DNA of 64,000 nucleotides, from contig JACATO010002129.1 of assembly GCA_018389105.1 (NCBI GenBank), positions 434,001-498,000 of the forward strand, read 5' to 3'. Both the position numbers and the translations under genes were made by a program. A model generated the notes under the pieces. It saw nothing but the letters and a program-made list of their open reading frames with translations, had not been told where the DNA came from and did not search any database. Source of the stretch: Nautilus pompilius. Its lineage: Eukaryota; Mollusca; Cephalopoda; Nautilida; Nautilidae. Position 1 is the stretch's first letter. Each line of letters begins with the position of its first letter. Of this stretch, positions 1 through 12,134 are shown one piece after another.

Positions 1-724
1 TAACATGAACTACGTTAGAAGAAAATGGTTTGTCAATTGAGTTTTATCCCAGCCGCGATATTTAAAGGAGAGAGAAACTACAGCTGACATTATCAAATAG
101 TAATGAACTCTTCATAACACTAGCAATGATATATAAAATAGACTACTAAGATTGTAACATCATTAATTAGCACTAATGAATCAGCAGGATGAGCCCAGAA
201 AGCTGCCTTCCTTATGTTAGCAGAAGTGGCTACTGAAGGAAGAAGAAAAAAAGGAATGTAAATTTAATTTGCTATCGTTTCTGAAGTAAAACGCCAGGTT
301 CCTATACTGATACATGTTCAAAGATAGTCAGGTGAGAACAACTATGTTTGAATAACCTGGGTTACGGTTTTTACTTTAAAGAAGCTTATGATATCCTAGG
401 AAAACCCAGCCGACGCAATATATGAAAATATACCTGCGAACTGTTACCTGTAAATTTTGAAATGGAGAAAACAAGAGACAAGACGACCAGCCAACTGTTC
501 TTTCCCCGGCAGAGCTGGTACAGAATACTGATACATTTTTTTTTGAAAGGTTATCTCCACTTGGCTGCCGTGCAATGGTGAGATGAGTGACAGGGTTTGA
601 CTTTAAATGAATGCAATCCTCTTCCGTGTGCTTTGATAGCAAATAATGGCAGGAAAAAGGTCTTAAAGGCCCTGACGCCATGAAGTCACCAAGATAACCG
701 TTTGCACCAGCGGGCTCTGTTTTA
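1..724. other. Upstream of K1, no gene identified
   Basis: No exon with a usable signal peptide was found on the plus strand. A 120-codon minus-strand frame (738-376) has no recognisable motif. A K1 promoter may lie here. Confidence 0.4.
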
Positions 725-2840
725 ATGGCACGCAGCAACGGTGCAGCTGCTGCTGCTGCTGCTGCTGTTCTCGCCCAAAGATGCTGTAAATCTTGTGTCT
801 ATTTCAGCCGCCTGTGCGCAGACAACGGGTACCTTTTACTGTGCGTCGATTACCGCTCACCTGGACTGCCACACGTACGCGAAAGAGGAACTCTGCGGAA
901 CTGATGGAATAACATATGATAACAAGTACGTGAAGCTATTTGATTCTTCAGAAAACACTTTTCAAATCGAACCCTGTATCGAATTTTTGGGCCTCCCTTT
1001 CCCCCACCTTTTAAAACAAAAAAGAAATAATGCCAACAACCACCAGAACCGCCTGGTGTCTGTTTACTGAACCAAACGGAGGTTAGCCGCACGGCCACCA
1101 CTAAATGTTCCCGCTAGGAGGACTCTTTATTTATTAGATGCGGGAGGAAAGCCAAAAGAAATCCACGCGCGGTGGCTGGCTGTTGAGGAATAGCAAGGAG
1201 AATAAAAAAACGACAAACGCTGGGCTAACGGGATTCGAACTCGAGGCTTTAACATTAGCAGTCCACCCACCACCAGGCCACCGCGACACTTGCGAATTAC
1301 TGAGCATATATCCCTTAAATATATATATTTTTTCAATATTACTACATATTTGATAAACTTAAATTAATACGATTCGAAGCTGCCTGGCATATTATTACCT
1401 GTCTTCCTGCTGATACACATATAGACTGAAAATTTGAATAATTTAGAACAAGAACAGCTGTTTCTCAAAACAGCTTTGATGGAGCCATTTTCTAATAAGA
1501 ATACTTCAGTTGGGAGAGTGGAAAGTTCTGAAACCTTCAAGGAAGCTGCGTAGGTGATGGGCTGGAGACAGGAGACCGACGGGCTTGAGACACATTTTAG
1601 TCAGTCAGAAGAACAGAAATCTTTGGCTGAAACTTTTGACCATTTGTTTGATCCGATAGTTTCCCTGCACCCTTTGTTTTTCTTACCGTATGGTTTTCCA
1701 TCCTTTGAACAGCTGTTCCTTCTCCAAGGCTCACTGCAAAGACAGCTCCCTTCACATGGCACACTTGGGTGTCTGTTCCGGAAAGAAGCCTTTAAGCAAA
1801 AAGGGCTGGATAATTGCCCTGGGTTTGTTCTGCAAGGAGCTCTCTCAGATGACCTGTCCTCATTTACCAGACCCCGTATGTGGCAGCGATGGTGTCACCT
1901 ATGATACAGTGTAAGTACAGCCACCGCTCCATATACGGAAGACCGGCCCCCAACCTCCCTCAAGACCGATGGCGAGCGGACTCTCCGTCTTGACCTTGTT
2001 AAATAAAGGATGGAGCCGGACTTCCGTATCTGTCACTAACACCGCGAGAGCATGCATACCTCTGATAACGCCACGATGGCAGCTCACGTCGAGATCATGT
2101 TTCTTTTGCAGTATAAAAAAAAATTTTTTTTTAAATCTAAAATGACGGAGAACCGTAATGAAACAATCCATCGAAAACAGTGATGATCGGGGAAGGGGAG
2201 ATAACCAAGTCAAAGGGGTTATCTCTTTTACCAAAAAAAACATATGAGCACGTCTGAATCTTGCGCGGAGGATATACAGAGTCGGCGTACTGACAGGATC
2301 CCAGCTAATCCCGTTAATGCCATGGTTGCCATGGATACGAGCAAGTCGCGAACGGCAAGAAGAAAAGGCTGCCAGCTGGATAATTTTAAATATTCATGAC
2401 CATTTTTTTCCAGATAAAATTTGCAGTGAATCTTTGTAAATATGCATCTATTCTTTTTTTTGGAAATAGAGAAGAGTTTTACTATATAGTGATTTATTAA
2501 TAAGTTAACGATGATTCGAACAGACTATTTAAAGTTAAGAAAAATTGCATAATGAAAACCACTAATCTTTCAGTCGCTTTTTGACCGGTAACACTTTTGG
2601 GCAGAGGGCTGCTAAAACAAGAATTGTTTTATTTAGCTTGCAATTGCTGAATTGTGGGGGGGGAGGGAGAGAGATGACGGAAGTACAGAGAGAGAGAGAG
2701 AGATGACGTCAGTACAGAGGGAGAGAGAGAGAGAGAGACTACATTACGTTCTTATCGTTCTTATTTGCAGGTGCGAGTTTACGAAAACCTTGTGTATGCA
2801 TCATAAACTTACCATTGCATCAAACGGACGGTGCCCCTAG
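725..2840 (+). CDS. Kazal-type double-domain secreted protein K1 (first exon uncertain)
   Basis: Predicted secreted serine-protease-inhibitor-like protein with two Kazal domains. Firm coding exons are 808-925, 1713-1910 and 2771-2840, each with good acceptor and donor sites and matching phases (1, 2, 2). Domain 1 has cysteine gaps 8-8-10-6-12 and the motif CGTDGITY; domain 2 has gaps 7-7-10-6-12 and CGSDGVTY. The six-residue gap between Cys4 and Cys5 is a non-classical, invertebrate-style spacing. By position (second residue after Cys2) the P1 residues would be Thr and His; this is inference. The best start is ATG 725, giving an Ala-rich, signal-like peptide up to 785. It joins exon 808 in phase (447 nt, 148 aa in total), but only by removing 22 nt (786-807), which has GT and AG ends yet is too short for a normal intron. 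The true signal exon may instead be upstream of the window. It is a tandem paralogue of the gene at 8155. Confidence 0.72.
1190..1290 (-). repeat. tRNA-derived SINE head
   Basis: On the minus strand a pol III A-box-like GGCCTGGTGGTGGG is followed 30 nt later by a B box GAGTTCGAATCCCG, with a GGACTGCTAAT anticodon-arm-like segment resembling tRNA-Ser(GCT). The acceptor ends do not pair, so it is a SINE head rather than a working tRNA. It lies in K1 intron 2. Confidence 0.6.
2689..2739. repeat. (GA)n array with duplicated ATGACG spacer
   Basis: Two GA runs separated by related ATGACG-x-AGTACAGAG segments, 30 bp upstream of K1 exon 4. It is close enough to lie near the branch-point region of that intron. 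Confidence 0.8.
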
Positions 2841-2874
2841 GTAAATAGCCATTTTAATGTTCTTTTATCCAGTT

Positions 2875-2880
2875 AATAAA
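2875..2880 (+). terminator. Polyadenylation signal for K1
   Basis: A canonical AATAAA lies 35 nt after the K1 stop codon, which fits a very short 3' UTR. Poly(A) site usage cannot be seen from sequence. Confidence 0.5.
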
Positions 2881-5800
2881 CACAAAAGGACTGAAATGCT
2901 GACGAAGTGGCCAGCGAATTAAATCCAGAGAATAAGTTCTTCGCTAGCAGTCGGTAGTACCGCTGGTGTTCTTAGAAACTGGTCAAGATCCACTTTCCCT
3001 GCTGCTATAACAGCGTTTCTCCGTAAAGTTTGAGAGAGAAGATGTATTCACCATTTCGAGGTTTAAGCTGCAAAATTTCGCTTCTTTTCTTTGCTATATT
3101 AACACGATCGTAACGTCATTTTAATGCGCTCTACCGGATCCCCGGCATTAGAAGGGTTAACAAGTCAGAGACTGAACGTTATTAGCATTTTTTTGTGTCG
3201 TTTAACGATAATATTAATATGATAGGGTCTGATAAAAAAAGCGGATAATATTCATACATAAAAAAACAAAAACAAAAAAATGGAAGGAAGGATCAAGTTA
3301 AAACACTCACCAAAATAAACAAATATAAATGATTAACAATTGAAAACATTAAAAGATTTTTTAAATTCTAATTTTAAAATTTAAAAACTTTAGCTTTTAA
3401 AATATGAGCTAAAATTAATTTATTCAATAACAGTGGCGGAAGTTTAATTTAAATGGATGTAAAATTGCTTAAAATTTTATAGCTTTTGACTTAATAATTA
3501 TGAAGCGCATCAATGCTAACACGCAGTTCCTCAGCAGGATTTTGTAAAGGTTTTTACTGTCGACCTAACGTTTCTTTCTTATTTATTTTTTCAGGTAATT
3601 TTGATAATAACGGTTTCTTCCTTCAAGAACCCTCCCTTATCAGCAACTGGAAGCATAAGGTGAACTGAAGAAGCTGCAAAAATGTTAAATATTAAATAAA
3701 GGCATCGCTTCTATAACTGTTTATCACTTTCGAGAAACTCCGATCTCCCCGATTGCAGGAAATATACAACTATTCCCCATCTAGCAATAACTAGAAGATT
3801 TTCCCACAATGCATTTCTGAGAAATCTGCCCCCCCAAACCTCTCTCTAAAGCTAAGCAGAACTTTCTCCCCGCATCATTTAAATACATTTTATTGCAAGC
3901 GTACCATTTCGAAGAGTAACTAATCTTTCAAATCCCCCTCTTTAGCTTAAAAGGTTGACTATTTAGTACTAGAGTCGTACTGCAGATGTCAGTTTCCATA
4001 TCATTGCATTGTAGGAACATATTTTTAATAATCAGAGGGTGGAACCTCAACAGAAGCTCGTCTTAGATTCTATACACCTTTATTTACAACAGAAACAACA
4101 GTAATAATAATAATAATAAACCGTTTTCGCCCATTAATGGCGTTACGACATCTCGCATCTAAACCAGTCTCTTCCAACAAGTGTCGATTAAATGTCTTAT
4201 CGAAGTCTCATCAGTATCAAACCAGTATTTTGGCCAGAAGCTGCTGTCAGTTTTATTTTACTTTTATTTTGCTAAACAGTTTGTTTTTGTTGTTTTTTTC
4301 CATGCGCCATTTTGGAAAACCTCTCTTGAATACCGACGCGAATAGAGCTTCTGTATCATCTTTGCCTCATGGGAAAAGACACAAGAAAATGCTGCTGCTC
4401 GCATCTCATATATATATATATTTTTTCATAACTTAGTGTTTACTTAATGAAATAATGACATCGTTCTCTCATGAAACGCTTTTCCCGTCCCGAGTGAATT
4501 ATAATTTCTTTATTATCAGTGATCCAGCTTCTGAAATAACCAAAAACTAGAATAACTCTACTGAGCAATCACATCGTTAGTAGATGGCGCAACCATCTGC
4601 CTGATGAGAGAGTTACGGTGGATTCAGTAAATGTTTTAGAAATTCCACCCGTAATTATTTCGAGGCAACACAAAGAATCAATTAAATAACCAGTTTTTTT
4701 GTTGTTGTTGTTGACGAAGTTGGCTGCTGAAATCTGTTTACATCCGATGTTTTCATGCATAATAAATAGGATAAGAGAAGAATCGTAAACATCGTACTCT
4801 AGTCATTTATCGTTTACTGCCGGATGACACTCGCTGGCAAATAAATATTTAACCAGACCTTGACTAAATAAATGCATGAGAGTAATTGTTATTGTGTAGT
4901 AACAGCTATAAAAGAAGTAATTTCAGTGAAGGGTTTATCTACTCTCAAAAGTGAAATCCAGAAAGTTAGTAGATATGAAGAACAAGAGACTTCTGGAAAA
5001 AAAAATGTCAACATTGCAATTACCCAACACCATTCTGAATTACTAAACGTGTGCTCGATGAGCCTAGAAATGGTTGTCCAAAGAAGACAAGCGAAAGAAC
5101 AAAAAGGATAAGGGGTAAACAGTGGAAAACTGCTGTAAAATTTGCCATAAAGCTGCTGCAGAGATGGAGAAAACCGAAACACATTTTTACTATCAGTATG
5201 GTGTAGAATTAACCAGATTATATTTGATTACTCAAAAGAGCGGCCAGAAAAAGAAAAAAGAAAGCTATTATCAGTAAGAGAGCAAAACATTTATGGTTAA
5301 ATGTAAAATAGCCCCTAGACTTTTGAGGTAGAGTTTCATGGTGTGGTAAGAATAAAAGAAATTTCTGTATTCCTCAGATGGTATAACATGGGTCTAGAGA
5401 CAGTCTGAAGGGGAGTTTGATAAGAACCGCGCACTGCCCACTTTTAATAGCTGTGGTAATCAAAAGGCCTCGTTCTTTGGTTGGACTGGCCTCAGAAGTT
5501 GGTCAATTGGAATTAATAGAAGCAAACATGACAAGTATATTTAGATAGATGGTCAGAAAAGCAGGGACGTTTTGGATTGATATATAGCTCCGCCTGCTGA
5601 AAATTGCTAATCGGATGTATCTTACAAGTTCTTCTGCTTTAGATATCCCACTCAGCAATGCATTTACTGGGGAGGACAGAACCGGCTTTACGTCAAGCAC
5701 CTTAACTGTTATTGCCAGTCGATCCAGTGACGTCACCAGAAGAGTTGTACAAGACGACACCGGACCGTCAAGTAGAGCACTTCCGGTCAGCGACCCCCCC

Positions 5801-8154
5801 AAGCACCGGCGCGATAGTACAGAGGTGGCTAAAGTCGAGGGTCCGGGATTCGCGCCCCTTCCCATGGAAACGGCTCGTTCTGGCGTATCCTACCGATATG
5901 ATTCTACTTCACCAGCCTGCCGGTCCCTGGTGGAGATTTCCCCACGAAATGGCGGGTTCCTCGTGGCGCGGAAATAGGCAGTGCCCTCTGGCGGATGGTT
6001 GTGAGGTTACGCTCCTCTTGACCCTCCCCCCCCGGGTTGTACATGGCGACTACGCCAACAAATAAACCGGAACAGAGGCCATAGGAAGATATAAAGCCGG
6101 GGAAACCCGCGCCAGTAAAAACTACAGAAGTCAGCCTCTGCTGGGTGTTATGGAAGCTGAGCTTCCTCTGTGGCAGATCGTTTGAACGCTGTCTGTTAAT
6201 ACAGATATCACTATTGTGCAGCTCAAACAAATGACAAAACATTTATTTCGCAAAAATTTTTCATTCTGCAACGAGTGATGCATAATTACCTATTTGCAAC
6301 ACCTTTGTTTCATTTGCTATACACGGAAGCAACTGGTGGCGCGCACTTTACAGGTGTGCGAACACAGGTAAACAAGCAGCTTTGTCTTGAGTACTGACCA
6401 GCCTATGGTGGCTGATTCGCTTCTCTACGACAGCTATCAATAAACGAGTGGGGGGTGGCTTTTCAACGAGTTTTTATACAGACGTTGGCCAAAATTCTTT
6501 GACAGCTTTTCGTAGACATGGAGAGTGCATCACGCCCGTGTATGCCAAGACCTCGCTTCAGTATTAAGCTGTTTTCTTCAAAACAGGGGATGAATTGTGA
6601 GTATACAGATACAGTTCTGAACAAAAATGCAAGGGTTCTCTCAATGAATGATGCCAGCATTATTCAGAAAAACAACAACAAAAACTCACTTGCAGGGAAT
6701 GCGCAGAAATGGTGCTAACCATTTAATTTGACGATGAGAAACTTTTCCGTAAGCCAAGTGCTGTGCAATGCTTGCGGTGTGTGATTTACAGGAGCGGTCC
6801 AAAGAGTTAGTTCCTGGCTTAGTGTGCCATTCCAGTTGTTGATCATTGACTCTACACTGGATTTACTTCATACTGACTAGTCTTCAGAACAACAGGCCTT
6901 ACTTTTGACAATATATCTCAATTATCAGTAATATAAGCAAAACTCAGAATCAGTAAGAGGTCGGATCGACTGACTACCACTGTTCACAGACGTTACAATA
7001 CCTATTGAACAAGTGTCAGGTCTTTGAAGTTTTGAAAATAGAAATCAGGCATGCTCAAGAAAGAAAGAAAACGTGCAAAACTTTCAAAGTGGAAATATCT
7101 TGAAATTCTTAGATTTTTAATACATCAGGGAATTTTAACAAATATGTATTATTATAAATAAAATTTACAGATTCATTCAATGTCCTGTAAGCTGCTTCTA
7201 TGCTTGGTGTTTTATTTTTTAACTACCTTGATATATATAATTTCTAGAAATTGAGAAAAATACAAATGCTAACTAACTCTTTTATGACCAAGACCTCTCT
7301 TTCCAAATCTCTTGATATTTCAAAGCATACTACTTCCTGAACCTTTTTAATCAAGTAGAGAATGCTTTACACCACACATGGGTGAATAAATAAAAACTTG
7401 TTTGTTTTCACAGAAGTTGAAATTTACAATCTGTGCCTTACTTATGATTTTAAAAACAAGTTGTGTTTTTTTTTAAATCGCAAATTTTGAGAGAAACGAT
7501 GTGTGTAATTGTAAGTTTTGAGTGTCTCCAATCATGTGAAATTTAGCAGGTCTGAAGTGTGTAGACTTCGAAAGGTTGGCACTCATTATTCTGAGAGTTG
7601 TTTGGCAACTGACTCCCAAAATGTTTCCCAAGTACAGCTTTATCTCTGTACAGTGTGACACACTGACATTGTGAAGTTCTCACAATTTATCATGTAGCAG
7701 GCACCCCTTTTTTTCCATTGCGTGACAGATCATCGAGGGAAGGGGGTGAAAGAAAAGACAGCAACAGGTGCTAGCTTTCATATCACAAACAAGTGTCATT
7801 GCGTGATGGCTTGAAAGGAACAGAGATAAGTTGAAAAAACTGTTTTAGGGAAAAAGACGACAAAAAAATTGAGTCAGGAGCGATATTTAAAATAACGATG
7901 GAGGACTAGGTAGATAGTGGGCAAAAGATAGAATTTGTTGTAATAAAGTTAGCAGATTTTGAAAAAAAATTTTATTTTGGTATTTAAAAAAATGTTAAGT
8001 GGAATTGACTCTGTTATCTGTGTCAACCAGCTACAACCAGCCTTGAGACTTACCACCTGCTTGTTCTCTTCTGATATATGACTGCAGTCTACATATACCT
8101 TTAGCAGATAAATACTATTTGACACGTTCACAGCTTCAACCTTAAACACACAAA
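2881..8154. other. K1-K2 intergenic interval
   Basis: AT-rich DNA without recognisable exons apart from the GC-rich block at 5690-6240. The K2 promoter should lie just before 8155; a weak GATAAATA lies about 45 bp upstream of the ATG. Confidence 0.4.
5690..6240. other. GC-rich block, possible solo LTR or promoter
   Basis: A GC- and CpG-rich island between K1 and K2 in AT-rich DNA. It has a TATA-like GATATAAAG at 6089-6097 followed by GC-rich, transcript-start-like DNA, and GTGCCCTCTGGCGG, a motif frequent in animal LTRs. No matching target duplication or TG...CA ends could be fixed. Frames here are open by composition but not recognisable. Confidence 0.3.
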
Positions 8155-11100
8155 ATGATTTTCATTGTCTTTCTTCTCTTCATGGCTGCAGGTAAAAATT
8201 TTGACTATTTACTAAACATCTTCAGTTGATTTTGAATTACTGCTTGTAGAACCTTTCACCACAAAAAGAGCTAATCTATTAATTTTGTTTTATCCTGAAC
8301 TTTTATTTAAAACAGTGAAAACGGCTCATACAACCAGAATGGGCCTACAGCACCAACTTTTCTTTAGCATGGAAGTACACTCCTTTAAATTAACGACTTC
8401 TAGTGGGCAGAGTAAATCCAGTCAGTTTAACTGACTCTGCTCTTATTTAATCCACTGTATGAGGCAGGTCAAGTCAAAGCATTGCCATAACAATACAAAC
8501 TAGGAAAAATTTTATTTTGTAAAATATGGCATTATATTCATGTAGTCCTGTTGTTGTTATTGCTAGCCACCAACGCCGAGCCTTGGCATGGCTCATTCTA
8601 TTGCACCTCTATTGCCAAAAACCTGGATTGCTCCACATATGCTAAAGATGAACAATGTGGAACTGATGGCATCACCTATAAAAATCTGTAAGTATCAACA
8701 ACTAGTGTGACACATGTACGCCAAACACCACTGTGTTATAGAAATAGAACGCAAACACTAGTAATAAGACAATAAATGCCAGAAATAAAATGGGTTTTAT
8801 ACTGTAATCTTAATTCTGTCAAAGGGAGAGCAATATTACAGTTTGCTGATATTAAAAACTTCTGACAGATTTTCTTCTCGAGAACATTCTAGGCAGTAGA
8901 ATAATACAAGAGACAACTTTCAAGATCAGGTTATGCTTCCTTTATTTGTAAGACTAAACAAATGCCATTTGCTTTTAGTGAATAATTAGTTTCTGTGAAA
9001 CACACACTGATTATGCTAATGACCGTATTTTGACATCTGCTGAGAAAATTGCTGACATAGGATAAAATATCCAAATGTGTGGGTATTTTGTCAGACATTT
9101 AAAATTATTTGTTTTAATTTATACTTTAAAGTTAAATATAAAATTCAGCGTGGAGCCATAGACTGATCTAAAGTATCCACAACCCATAGATACAAGAACA
9201 ATAATATATCTATCTTGTTAACTGGCATTTATCCTTCAGCAGTGAAAAAATAACAATGGTGATACGGTTTTATTACTTATATAATTTAAATGATGATCTC
9301 ATAGAACCATATGCCAAAATTCTAAACTGAACGAGGCAGAGCAAGAGTTACCTTTTCAGATATTGCTTCTGTAGTTGGAACATAATAACAACCAAGAGGA
9401 GACAATTCAATCATTTCTATCCTCTTTTTATGGAAAGGCAAAAAAAAACAAACAAACAAAACCAGTTTAGTTTGGTAGTTACAAGACAGGAAGCCAATCA
9501 TCATGTGAAGGGCTCCAGAAGAGAGAGATGACCCTTAATATGATTTCTAAATTAGTTAATATTGCTACTGTTAACTACAACTCTATTACTAAAAAAATAA
9601 GAAGAAATAAAAGATTTTCTGATCTAAATGTGCTGTAGTCTTAGATACTTTCTAACTATAGCTTCTAGTATCAACACCAGAAGATACCCCTCTACAAAAC
9701 CCTTAATTATTTTGAAAGCCTATAAGGACTCTGCTCTCTGGTAGATATAGTATTTCTAATAGTTCAACATATTCCAAATGATTATGATATCAAAATATTT
9801 TAGTAAATCAACATTAAACTATCCAAAAAATGAACAACCTTTCTCAATAACAATCAACCAACTTGCACACCATATTCAAGATGTGGACAAAACAAGAATT
9901 TATACAAGAGAACTTAAAATTTTTTAAATCAGAAATGCTTTTAAATATATTCTAATTAATTCTCATTTCTAGTAATTCTGCAAGCATATTTTATAAAAAC
10001 AAATAAATTAATAATCCAGCTTTGCTAGGTCATTATTTAGATATTCTATTTGTTTTAAACATCAGTATATACATCGTCATTATTCAAAATGTCTAAAGTA
10101 TATCCATTTTAAAAGCAAACTTTAATTAAAACCAGTACAAATTTAAGTAACATTTATTACATTTATGGAAAAAAGCAATGGAAAACATTCAACTCTAGAT
10201 AATATTTATAATGGAAAGAAAAGCTCCATTACTTCATTTTTTTCCTGAGAAATTCATATCTTGGGCAAGGATATTTGCATTTTGCTGTTGTTTTTTGTAT
10301 TAGAAGAAAAGGATAACACACCTACAGTCACGGCCAAAAGTTTTGCATCACCCTAGATACAAAAAGAAAATCTATCTTGAAACCATGCTCCTACATCTTA
10401 GCACTGCAGTCATGATCATGTCTAAATGACTGCTTTTGAATACTTAAAGTTATTGTCATATTTTGTCTTTTAAAAATCATATATTTGCCTGCTAGATCTT
10501 AAATGTTTAATTTGCCTTTATCTTGCAAAATTAGAAAATACCAGAGCACTGAGAAGTTTTTGGCGATGGTTGTAGGACATTGAGTGCTGCATATTTATAG
10601 CCTCATACTAGAGCCATTAACACTAAACAGTATTTACTCTTTGCTATTCCAGGTGCACATTCTCCAAGGCTCATTGTAGTAATGATAGTTTGCACATCTC
10701 TCATGCGGGGGCCTGTACTGGAATCATTGGAGGTGAACATAAGAAAGGAAAGGAAGTTCTGACGGTGCTCTTTTGTAGAGAGTTGGCTCAAATGCCCTGC
10801 CCAACTGGTATACAGGATAAGGTTTGCGCTAGTAATGGTGTAACATATCCTACAATGTAAGAAACTGCACAGGTTTTCTTTTTATTTCAATTTGCATATT
10901 TTATATTTTTTTCTTTAAGAAATCTCCTTGTATATCAGACATCCAAACACAGAGTATACATACTCTGCAAAAGAATTAGGCATACCTAGATTTATTTGTT
11001 AAAGGTTCTTGCTAATTGGGAATAAATTAAAATCCAGGCTTTCATGAGCAGCATTACACCAAGGAAACTGAAAAAAAGCAAATACTGATTCATCTGAATG

Positions 11101-11490
11101 TCACAGACCACAACAAATAATGATTTAATTGAATATTTGTTTCTGCTGGAATTTGTGTAAATACTGTTTACCCCAAATCTAAGAAAAATTATACTGATAT
11201 ATTGTCAACTCACGCACATAGAGTAATAAAAATTATAGGGATTCTCAAAACTTTTGTACACCACTGTAAAAAAAAAAAAAAAAGTGGAGTTTTCTTTGAA
11301 GCATTAGATGATCTTTGATTTTTTTTTACTGCAAACTTACTGAACTATTCTCGTTATTTCAGTATAATGTTCTAGATCATTAGCAAAATACATTTTGTAA
11401 ACTTTTCTCTTTTTTAACAGGTGTGAATTTGCAAAAGCCAAATGTATGCACGCAGACCTGCTGCTGCTCTCAACACATGCCTGCCATTAG
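8155..11490 (+). CDS. Kazal-type double-domain secreted protein K2
   Basis: Complete four-exon gene: 8155-8191, 8567-8687, 10653-10856 and 11421-11490, 432 nt and 143 aa. Exon 1 encodes a hydrophobic signal peptide starting MIFIVFLLFMAA and ends in phase 1; the later introns are both phase 2. Domain 1 has cysteine gaps 8-8-10-6-12 with CGTDGITY; domain 2 has gaps 7-8-10-6-12 with CASNGVTY. Each domain is split by an intron just before Cys4. Kazal proteins typically block serine proteases outside the cell; in molluscs they appear in egg fluid, haemolymph and venom or salivary secretions, but no tissue can be inferred here. The predicted P1 residues (second after Cys2) are both Thr, so trypsin inhibition is not expected. 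Exon lengths and phases match K1 exon by exon, which supports duplication. All splice sites are GT-AG. Confidence 0.88.
10325..10572. mobile_element. Tc1-like MITE in K2 intron 2
   Basis: 248 bp with inverted ends: CAGTCACGGCCAAAAGTTTT on the left and the complement of AAGTTTTTGGCGATGGTTG on the right, each next to TA. No coding capacity. It ends 80 bp before K2 exon 3. Confidence 0.72.
11240..11270 (-). repeat. Solo Tc1-like terminal sequence
   Basis: The complement reads TACAGTGGTGTACAAAAGT then TTTGAGAAT, a typical Tc1-family terminus. A possible weak partner (CTGCAAAAGAATTAGGC) lies at about 10964-10985, which would make a 300-bp MITE in K2 intron 3. Confidence 0.35.
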
Positions 11491-11736
11491 AGATTTATAT
11501 CAACATCACCTAAGACCCTCTGTGTGCGCACACGCTTCAGTGTGGTTTTCCTACTACTCACTCTATCGTGTACGAAGTTCACAAGTCTTAAATGATTGGA
11601 GAAAATGTGACAGCAGATATTTAACACTTCTCGTCTCTCTACATAGAGAGGCGATGATCAATTCACATTTAGAAGGCCAATTAAGGTGAACTTCCATCTA
11701 ATTATTCTACTCTACCCAAGAAACAGACCTTACATG

Positions 11737-11742
11737 AATAAA
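11737..11742 (+). terminator. Polyadenylation signal for K2
   Basis: AATAAA about 250 nt after the K2 stop codon, followed by an A-rich run at 11750-11767. This implies a 3' UTR of roughly 270 nt. Confidence 0.5.
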
Positions 11743-11811
11743 GAGCAATTTAAAAATAAAAAAAAAATCAGTTTCATGTAATAAAATGTAGCCACTGCAT
11801 AATTAACTGTG

Positions 11812-12134
11812 CAACTATAGCAGGTGGTTTTGCATCAGCCTAGAATTTACTAATTTTGCTTAATAAAGTCAAAGTAAACTGCTTGATTTGCATGTTGTTG
11901 TTGTTGTTAATGCATTAAGGTGCAGGCTGCTTTGTTTACCGGAGATTTGAAGGGAAAATGAACAAAATTGTAAAATGCGACAAGTTGAAATCTGACGTGA
12001 GATCACATGATTTCTGTAAAGACCTAAATACAAATCATAACGAGTGCGACTCAAGGTAATGGGTAGTGTTGAGCTATGATTGTAGATAGATTTTGTTATT
12101 ATTTTTAGTGGTGCAAAACTTTTGGCCATGGCTG
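11812..12134. mobile_element. Tc1-like MITE downstream of K2
   Basis: 323 bp. The right end is a clear copy of the same terminus (complement begins CAGCCATGGCCAAAAGTTTT) followed by TA. The left end keeps TTTTGCATCAGCCTAGAA, but its outer 16 bp are mutated, mostly by transitions. Same family as the MITE at 10325. Confidence 0.65.

Noticed and set aside
741..1070. 109-aa frame with a poly-Leu start joined to a Kazal segment
   Set aside because: It begins at GTG, has no ATG and runs past the exon donor at 926. Only the 808-925 part is a real exon.
1219..1285. Functional tRNA-Ser gene
   Set aside because: A- and B-box-like sequences are present, but the acceptor stem does not pair and related SINE heads occur elsewhere.
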